A stretch of DNA of 57,768 nt, from the NCBI GenBank assembly GCA_012034075.1, contig JAAURD010000007.1:1-57768 (forward strand). Reading direction: 5' to 3'. A model generated the notes under the pieces. That model searched no databases. It saw only the letters and a program-made list of their open reading frames with translations, and was not told the DNA's origin. Both the position numbers and the translations under genes were made by a program. How positions within the stretch are numbered: position 1 is the stretch's first letter; every line of letters begins with the position of its first letter. The stretch comes from Chloroflexaceae bacterium. Lineage in GTDB: Bacteria > Chloroflexota > Chloroflexia > Chloroflexales > Chloroflexaceae. Positions 51,510 through 57,768 of the stretch are shown here, in pieces.

Positions 51510-53204
51510 CTACTGACCGAGAAAATCCAGGGGGTTGTGATTGACCCAACTGCCGGATTGCCAGACCCATACTTGATAATCGAGGTGTGGGCCAGAAGAT
51601 TGGCCGGTTGAGCCAATATACCCGATCAGATCACCGCGTTGCACATCCTGACCATCGACCACCGCAAAATCAGCCAGATGGGCATATCCAGTCTTATACT
51701 CCGGGTTGATCACCCAGATATGATTGCCGGCTGGTACCGTATTGCGTGATATCTTGACCGTACCCGCATGGGTCGCATAGATCGGTCGCCCTTGAGTTGC
51801 TTCCGGGTCGGCCTGCCCATCCCCGTCTCCATCAAGCGCGAGGTCAATGGCACCCCAGACATTGGCCGGCGCATGGCTACCAACCGCATATCCCTGGGTC
51901 ATCACGGTATCTGCCGATTGGAGCGGATTCCCCCATGGTTGCAAGCGATTTTCACCGGAGAGCACCAGTGGTGGCGGTCGCCATTGATCAACCGTGATTT
52001 TGATGGCTCGAATATAGGCATCAACATCATTTTCAAACGCTGGTGCGTAGACCGGGATAATAGCATCAACCGTTGTGATACCACGCTGCTCAATATATTC
52101 ACGGGCAATCAGGCGATACCAATCGGCAATCCCCGCTTCCCACGAGGGGTAATCGCGAAAACGACCAAAGCATGTGTCATAGCCGGCACAAATGATATTG
52201 CCCACATTATGCGTTGTAGTCTGATCTGGTTTTAACCCGGCCCAGTTGGGGGCGGTACCCGCCGAGCTTTCATGGATAAAGAAGGCTACAGCAAAAGCTG
52301 GATCAATGCCATATTCCAGGCCATAATCAATCCAGGCCTGACCTGTTCCTTCCGCCGGCGAGTTGTATGACGCCAGAATAGCATCGACCTCGGAAGCGGT
52401 CAGGCTCGGTGTTCCACGCACATCATAGGCACTTGCAGGGCCAACAGGACCGGACGGAGCCGCCGGTGCATCGGCCTGGGGTGCCCGAGCGGTTGAAAAC
52501 AGACTCAAGCGTGATGGATGGATCAGACCAGCCAGACCAGATTGCCAGAGCAACACCAGGATAGCCAGGATGGCAACCATCAGGCCTATCTGGACGAGCA
52601 CATTGTTCTGGGTTTGCTGGGGACGATAGCCATATCCAGGTGGGAGCGTATGCATGCCCTGTGCTGCTGGTAACGCGAGAATGCGGCGAGCAGCGCGGTA
52701 GTCTGGACGGTCACGTCGCTCATCGTCCTGGTGGGGCGCATCCGTATCGATTAGACGTTGATGCCACCACACTGGCCGAATATCGTCATCGTCGTCCGGG
52801 ATGTCAAAGAGTGGTTTTTTCGGTCGGACCCGACCGTCACCGCTCACCCCCGACCCCTCTCCCACAAGGGCAGAGGGGAGGCGGGGCTGTCGGGGCGGCG
52901 GATGACTCGCAGGTGTTGGTTCCAGCGCTACCCCCGGCCGTGCTGTTGGCGGTGCTGTTCGGCGTGCTGGTCGATGCTGCTGAGCTTTGTCTAATGCTGG
53001 TGTCTGCTCCTCAGCCGCTTCAGCTGGAACATCTGCGGTCGGGTGGTCGACGGATTGCCGTTCAGACTCTGGGGAAGACTCAAGCGGTGTTGTTTGCAAC
53101 GGTGCAAAGAGTGATTCAGCCAGCGACGGTTCTTTCTTGGTAACGGTATCAGATTCCTGATCCGGGCGATGTTCAGATTCGGCGTGATGTGATGATTGGT
53201 GCAT
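51510..53204 (-). CDS. membrane-anchored M23-like/glucosaminidase-like wall protein
   Basis: A 564-aa protein. A long disordered cytoplasmic N-terminus (1-195) contains palindromic repeat copy E in frame (PRLPSALVGEGSGVSGDGR). One membrane helix (about 200-222) follows, then a lysozyme/glucosaminidase-like domain (about 258-405; FIHESSAGTAP holds the likely catalytic Glu) and an M23-type domain (about 425-564). In the M23 domain the usual HxGxD reads WGAID and the GPHLHFEV motif reads GPHLDYQV, so the zinc site looks degenerate. It may bind rather than cut peptidoglycan. ATG 53204 has a weak ribosome-binding site. PspC lies downstream. Confidence 0.8.
   Translation of the reverse strand: MHQSSHHAESEHRPDQESDTVTKKEPSLAESLFAPLQTTPLESSPESERQSVDHPTADVPAEAAEEQTPALDKAQQHRPARRTAPPTARPGVALEPTPASHPPPRQPRLPSALVGEGSGVSGDGRVRPKKPLFDIPDDDDDIRPVWWHQRLIDTDAPHQDDERRDRPDYRAARRILALPAAQGMHTLPPGYGYRPQQTQNNVLVQIGLMVAILAILVLLWQSGLAGLIHPSRLSLFSTARAPQADAPAAPSGPVGPASAYDVRGTPSLTASEVDAILASYNSPAEGTGQAWIDYGLEYGIDPAFAVAFFIHESSAGTAPNWAGLKPDQTTTHNVGNIICAGYDTCFGRFRDYPSWEAGIADWYRLIAREYIEQRGITTVDAIIPVYAPAFENDVDAYIRAIKITVDQWRPPPLVLSGENRLQPWGNPLQSADTVMTQGYAVGSHAPANVWGAIDLALDGDGDGQADPEATQGRPIYATHAGTVKISRNTVPAGNHIWVINPEYKTGYAHLADFAVVDGQDVQRGDLIGYIGSTGQSSGPHLDYQVWVWQSGSWVNHNPLDFLGQ
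52843..52880 (+). repeat. dispersed palindromic repeat, copy E, inside a gene
   Basis: A copy with one change in the stem (AAGGGCAGAGGGGAG). It is in frame in the disordered N-terminus of the M23-like gene, read on the opposite strand. Confidence 0.8.
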
Positions 53205-53260
53205 GCAACCAGAGATAAGGTCTTAATTGGTAACGAATAGTTCCCCTGTTAGGTATTATA

Positions 53261-55296
53261 TCAAGACACTGGCTGGAGATCAACTAGTTTTTCACCATAG
53301 GTCAGACGGCGGGCATCGGCTAGTTGCCGCTTCTGGGCAATTTCGTCGTCAGTGAGATATTTGCCAAAACTGCGTAGGCCAGCCAACTTGAGCCCATGCT
53401 TTTTCATCAGACGATACATCTCTTTGACGCGTTCAATCTCAATGTTCCGCCCAATGGTATAATCCTCAAAACGGCCTTCCATGGCGAGCAAGGCTGTCTC
53501 GGCCAGACAGGCATAGGCAGTCCCACGTGGCAGATCGATATCAAAACCAAAATCGGGTTCACCTGGCAGACGAATTTCCCCGCTCTCAATGACCAGCACA
53601 TCGGGGCGCTGTTCCGCATCAGCACGACGCACATTGGGTGGTCGCGCAACATCACAGACGACTGCGCCGGGTTTGAGCCGCTCAAAGGCAATCACTCGGT
53701 CGGTCAATGCACTGGTGGTGGTCACAATGAGATCGGCATCGGCCAGGTATGCATCAGCTTTGGTTGCGGCGATCACCTGCGCTCCAGGAACTTCGTGCTC
53801 AATTTGCTGTTTCAGCTCGATCAGGCGTTCCGGTCGTGGCGCAATCAAGACCACATCGCCCACCGCAAGCGCCAGTAGACGGGCACACACAGCGCCGATA
53901 CTGCCGGTGGCACCAACCACCATCGCACGGCCACGGTCGATTCGTCCGCCCATAAGCGGCACCGCCATCTTGGCTGCTTCCAGGGTTGCTGCAACCGTCA
54001 ATGAATTGCCGGTGGTAATCCCGATATCGCTCTGTTGGGCAACGGTCCATCCCGCATCACCCACAACCGAGGTAAAGGCTCCCAGGCCGAGAATACCCGC
54101 ACCGAGGCGTTCGGCTCTGGCAGCGCCTGGATCAAACGGCGATAGGTAAACGATGGTGGCCGACGCATAATTTCACGTGGCGTTGCCCCAATTGCCATCA
54201 AGAGCCCTTCGACCTCTTCACCGGTGGCTTCGCTGCGGATGCCGCGAATACGTGACAGGTAAAGCGGGGGTACATGCGCTGCGATCATCTCTACGAGACG
54301 TGGTGGGAGATACCGCGTAACATGCAGGTGTGGGCCTTTAGCAATATATGCTACTGAGAGTGGATGGATGACAAAAGCAAAACGTGGTTTGCGACGGGTA
54401 TTGCTGAGATGCTGAATTGACGGTTTCCAGTCGGTCGAAGTAATCACATCAAAGACAAAGGCTTCGTCGGGTGGTCTGCCATTGGCCTGCACAGCAGTGA
54501 TCATAGCCTCAAGCGCATCAGTAGAAGCAAACGACTGCTCCGGTGCCAACGGTGGTGTCATCGTGACCAGGGTTGCCAGGTTGCGCTCACACAGGTCGGT
54601 TATCTCGGCTGGTGTCGGATCATCGGTAATGATCGTTCGACCTTTAAGGTTGCCGGGGAGACAACGCGCTATGGTGTCAAAATCGCCAATGATAATCTCT
54701 GCCCAGGTGCAGAGTTGCTCAAGCCGTTGGCGCTGCGCTGCGGATGGCAACGAACGATGGGCAAACGCAACGGTGAACGGCAGAGTCATGGTGGCATAGC
54801 GCTCCAATTCAGCGGTTGAACGGATGGCATTGTGCCAGGGAAGACGGCCCTGCACCAGTGGGTCCGCAAAACGCAGATTGGCCCGGTACGCTTCGAGCAA
54901 CTGGGCCATGGGGTAACGCGCAATGCCATTGAGCAGCAGCACGCGCTGGTTGCGAAAGGCACCGGGGATACCATCGGCGACATGCTTGATGGCCCAGCGT
55001 TCAAGGGTCTGTTTGAGCAAGCTGCCATCGACTATCGGTGTGTGTTGGGCATGATCGATGATTCGAATGGTGGCTGGATGAGGATAACAGACGGAGCCAA
55101 CGCGGAAGACCGGTGACAGACCATCAAGCCCGATAGCATCGACCCGGCCATCGTATTCGCGCACGAGCTGTGCGACCAAGGCCATATTGCCATCGGTACC
55201 TATCCGCCGAATTTCGATTGGATATCCCAGGAGCGTTGTTGTCAGGCGATAATCTCGCTGTGAAGACCCCAGACTAATGCTGATAACCCGTTTCAT
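53261..55296 (-). CDS. COG5322/acyl-ACP-reductase-like dehydrogenase (frameshifted fusion)
   Basis: A 678-aa protein once repaired. Residues 1 to about 320 resemble the family often annotated 'quinate 5-dehydrogenase' in Chloroflexota and Thermus ([43 protein letters not shown]). The second half resembles cyanobacterial acyl-ACP reductase ([83 protein letters not shown]). The NAD(P) motif is intact; the thioester Cys of true acyl-ACP reductases is not evident. One base is lost near 54123-54126 (CAGGC-GCTGCC); restoring it joins the parts. ATG 55296 has GAGG eight bases upstream. The reaction is unknown. Confidence 0.82.
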
Positions 55297-55390
55297 GCCA
55301 TGCGCCTCGCACACCCTTGTACCTGTTTGACACCGCGCCTAGTATACCATACGTTTAGGCGGTTCCGGTTAGGCCCACACGCTTACACGC

Positions 55391-55732
55391 TTAAGGGCGG
55401 AGCCACCAGGCCAGCCCCAGATGCAACACGGTGGCAAGCGTTGTCAGGATCCAGAATGATTGGTGCCGCGTTTTATGGCGCCAGATCAGCATGCCGCCCC
55501 AGCCACCGATAAACCCACCGGCAAAGACGAGGCTCAGCAGAACCTTTTCGGGTACCCGGCTCTGCTGCCGACGCGCCTGCATTTTATCGAAGCCATAGAT
55601 AAAAAAGGTTGTGATGCTAAAACCGATCCACCAGATGAAGAGCCAGGACCATGGCAGCAAGAGCAACAGCCCGATGCACACTGCAATGGAGAGGCCCATT
55701 GCCATCAAGAGTGTTCGTGTAACGTATCCCAT
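55391..55732 (-). CDS. DUF1294-family membrane protein
   Basis: A 113-aa membrane protein with four hydrophobic segments. The DUF1294 signature is clear: FFIYGFDKMQARRQQSRVPE, then GGFIGGWGGMLIWRHKTRHQSF (in parts GGFIGGWGGML and IWRHKTRHQSF). Its function is unknown. The start ATG overlaps the stop of the 6-phosphogluconate dehydrogenase gene (TGATG), so it is translated from the same mRNA. Confidence 0.88.
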   Translation of the reverse strand: MGYVTRTLLMAMGLSIAVCIGLLLLLPWSWLFIWWIGFSITTFFIYGFDKMQARRQQSRVPEKVLLSLVFAGGFIGGWGGMLIWRHKTRHQSFWILTTLATVLHLGLAWWLRP

Positions 55733-56724
55733 CAGTGTTCGGTTTCGGCCTGATCAGACCGGTCAGGACGAATATAATCGCCAACACGTTCAGTTTGGCG
55801 GCTCTGCGCAATAGACGGGTGGGGGCCAAACGGATGACCGCCGAAGCCATGGCGCATCATCGCAATCGCACGCGCCCAGTTGCGGGTGTTATCACGTGAG
55901 GCGAGCAATTGAAGCACCGATTGGGTAATCACCGGTATCGCAACTTCCATGTGCAATGCATCGGTAACCAGCCAGTTCACTTCACCCGTATCTTCAATAT
56001 GGGGCGGTATTTGCTCCAGACCACCCTGTGCATGATAGATCTCTTCCATCAGGTCAAGCAACCATGAACGAATGACTGAGCCATGCCGCCAGCAGTGGAG
56101 GATAGCGGGAATATCGAGGTCATCGGCATAGTGGCTGAGCAGATCAACGCCTTCGCCAATGGCTTGCAGCATGCCAAATTCGATGCCATTATGTACGAGC
56201 TTGACAAAATGACCGCTGCCGGCTGGCCCAGCATAGACATAACCGTCTGTGACCGCTAGCTTGCGCAACACAGGTTCGATCCGTGCGACTGCTTCCTGTT
56301 CGCCACCGGCCATAAAGCAGGCACCAGAGCGAGCACCTGCTATGCCCCCGCTGGTACCAAGATCAATAAAATCGATGTTCTCTGCTTGCAACCGCTGATA
56401 GCGACGAATCGAGTCTCCCCAATATGAATTACCACCATCGATAATACTATCATGTGCATCAAGATGGGGTATGAGTTTATCGATGGTCTGATCGATAATG
56501 GGGCCCGCTGGGACATACAGAAAAATGGCCCGTGGTGGTGTCAGATGTTCGCGAAATGCTGCCAGGGTATCGATGCGGATGATCGCGGATGCACTGATTT
56601 CAGCGGTAACGTTCCCTGGATCATACCCAATGACGGTAATGTCTTTTTCAACTGCCTGAAGTGCTAACTGACCACCCATTCGGCCCAGACCAACGATACC
56701 TATGGTATGCTCTGGAGTATGCAT
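55732..56724 (-). CDS. gnd: 6-phosphogluconate dehydrogenase, short GntZ/YqeC type
   Basis: A 330-aa enzyme of the oxidative pentose phosphate pathway: 6-phosphogluconate to ribulose 5-phosphate plus CO2. It has the NAD(P) motif IGIVGLGRMGGQLA, IIDGGNSYWGDSIRR, DLGTSGGIAGARSGACFMAGG and the catalytic lysine in GSGHFVKLVHNGIEFGMLQ. The short length (about 300-340 aa) marks the GntZ-type subgroup, which is often NAD-linked. ATG 56724 is preferred; TTG 56727 precedes it. AAGGGAAAG lies upstream. It is co-transcribed with the overlapping DUF1294 gene. Confidence 0.92.
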   Translation of the reverse strand: MHTPEHTIGIVGLGRMGGQLALQAVEKDITVIGYDPGNVTAEISASAIIRIDTLAAFREHLTPPRAIFLYVPAGPIIDQTIDKLIPHLDAHDSIIDGGNSYWGDSIRRYQRLQAENIDFIDLGTSGGIAGARSGACFMAGGEQEAVARIEPVLRKLAVTDGYVYAGPAGSGHFVKLVHNGIEFGMLQAIGEGVDLLSHYADDLDIPAILHCWRHGSVIRSWLLDLMEEIYHAQGGLEQIPPHIEDTGEVNWLVTDALHMEVAIPVITQSVLQLLASRDNTRNWARAIAMMRHGFGGHPFGPHPSIAQSRQTERVGDYIRPDRSDQAETEH

Positions 56725-57078
56725 CAATATCTTTCCCTTATTTCATTCATGTATGGTACGACGAACGAGCGATCCTAATGAAAACCAGAGTTTAACGGAT
56801 ACAGTATACCATGGTAATGTGTGATTGTAAAGCCTTCTATTCATCTGTACCCTTCTATACACAAACCCTTGACAAATTGCCTTGAATACGCTATAATCTA
56901 TACAATGAGTAATCTTTTTTGAAAACCATTTTGTGTGAAATACCACTGTTTCTAGTATATAAACGTGCTCTTTTTATATACTCTGAGGTAAACACAGAAG
57001 GTAAGAGCGACACGATAATACGGCTCCTTCCAGTGGTTGGGGCCGTCTATGATCTCTAGTATCAAGAGGATCATCCTT
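56725..57078. other. intergenic region with a perfect promoter
   Basis: About 350 bp between divergent genes. The plus-strand promoter at 56869-56897 is the only clear signal. The leader before the sigma factor (about 56904-57078) is roughly 175 bases and shows no recognised riboswitch. Confidence 0.5.
56869..56897 (+). promoter_or_regulatory. perfect consensus promoter of the sigma factor gene
   Basis: TTGACA (56869-56874), a 17-bp spacer and TATAAT (56892-56897): every consensus base is present. Transcription would start near 56904. Confidence 0.88.
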
Positions 57079-57768
57079 ATGCTCAAACAGACAATGCCTT
57101 CGTGGGCCGTGAATCGTCCGGATAAAGCACATCACGCTGCTTCAGAACCAATGGACGATATCGAAATGCTGGCTCAGGAAGCAATGGAAGATATGAATCT
57201 GGATGCGGCGAGCGAAGCCCCGTCTGAAACACCGATCCTTGATGCAGTTCAGAATTACCTGCAAGAGATAGGGCGCGTCTCTTTGCTGACAGCTAGCGAA
57301 GAGATAGAACTGGCAGAACGCATGGAACGGGGTGATGCTGCGCGTGACCGATTGTGCCAGAGTGATGATATGAATGTGCAGCTTCGCTGTGCTCTCTGTT
57401 GTGATATTGATAGCGGTGATGATGCTCGCCGACATCTCATTCAGGCAAACTTGCGCCTGGTGTCAGTATCGCCAAAAAGTATGTTGGTCGTGGGCTTTCG
57501 CTGCTCGATCTGATTCAAGAGGGCAATATCGGCTTGATGCGTGCCGTTGAAAAATTTGATTATCGCAAGGGCAACCGCTTTTCGACCTATGCGACCTGGT
57601 GGATTCGCCAGGCGGTGACCCGCGCGATTGCGGAACAGGGCGGACTATTCGTCTACCGGTGCATATGAGCGAATCCGTAGGGCAGGTCAAGCGGACTCGC
57701 TGAGCGCCTATCACAGTCACTGGAACGCCAGCCGACACCGGAAGAGATTGCGATTGCACTGGGTTTGC
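57079..57768 (+). CDS. primary-type RNA polymerase sigma factor (frameshifted, truncated)
   Basis: The N-terminal part of a sigma-70 group 1 or 2 factor, cut by the window end. Region 1.2 ([30 protein letters not shown]; seen as [15 protein letters not shown]) is followed by an inserted segment, then LIQANLRLV. Correcting the frame gives [60 protein letters not shown] and [11 protein letters not shown] (regions 2.1-3.0), and finally [17 protein letters not shown]. Single-base losses are inferred near 57459-57463 and 57638-57643, and another indel near 57697. ATG 57079 has GAGGA at about eight to nine bases. Errors at a contig end are the likely cause. Confidence 0.88.

Overview
The window looks like chromosomal DNA of a filamentous Chloroflexota bacterium (Chloroflexales/Herpetosiphonales type). 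The reasons are secreted proteins ending in a 'VYLPMI'-type tail, many dispersed palindromic filler repeats, a bactofilin next to a DivIC-like gene, a COG5322/acyl-ACP-reductase-like protein fused to a 'quinate 5-dehydrogenase'-annotated family, and extended -10 promoters of the form TG-G/C-TATAAT. The genus cannot be fixed from sequence alone. No rRNA, tRNA, CRISPR array, IS element or prophage was recognised.

Layout. 1-7.1 kb (minus strand): two tandem VCBS/FG-GAP repeat secreted proteins, then an exopolysaccharide module (flippase, chain-length regulator fused to a tyrosine kinase, NusG/RfaH-like antiterminator with a long leader). 7.3-12.9 kb (minus): a small unknown gene, a THI5/NMT1-type ABC importer (binding protein, permease, ATPase) whose operon is interrupted by a repeat island, a membrane-anchored MA-type metallopeptidase and thpR. 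12.9-18.5 kb (minus): ppk1, a degenerate cyanophycin-synthetase-derived protein, an M16 peptidase, a DivIC/FtsB-like protein and a bactofilin. 18.7-20.9 kb (minus): a one-piece sensor/NarL regulator whose acceptor histidine appears to be Asn. 21-25.7 kb: a gene-poor, visibly AT-richer accessory patch with dodecin, DUF488, an unknown 276-aa protein, a small ORF and an orphan m6A DNA methyltransferase.

25.9-33.5 kb (plus): nnr, an FmdB-like zinc ribbon, ftsY, a LysW-like zinc ribbon, hypD, two unknown and probably paralogous proteins, hypE, and a DUF4013 membrane protein ending at a strong terminator. 33.7-40.4 kb (minus): two large multi-domain hybrid histidine kinases and a YgjP-like metalloprotease. 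40.6-47.2 kb (plus): an M50-like membrane protease, an orphan family-3 binding lipoprotein, a six-repeat Ig-like secreted protein, a renalase-like FAD oxidoreductase, DUF427 and beta-carbonic anhydrase. 47.3-56.7 kb (minus): a Cache-HAMP-STAS receptor coupled to an orphan Tat-exported sugar-type binding protein, PspC, an M23-like wall protein, the COG5322-type reductase, DUF1294 and 6-phosphogluconate dehydrogenase. 56.9 kb to the end (plus): a perfect consensus promoter and the start of a primary-type sigma factor.

Sequence quality matters here. Five long genes (nnr, hypE, two histidine kinases, the reductase) are each split by loss of one base, mostly in a short homopolymer, and the sigma factor at the edge has about three further indels. 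Restoring one base in each of the five gives a complete conserved protein, so sequencing error is more likely than decay; these genes are reported as single frameshifted CDSs.

The most interesting items are the CphA-derived pseudoenzyme beside ppk1, the unknown protein pair inside hypD-hypE, the binding-protein/STAS receptor pair, and the methyltransferase/DUF488 patch.
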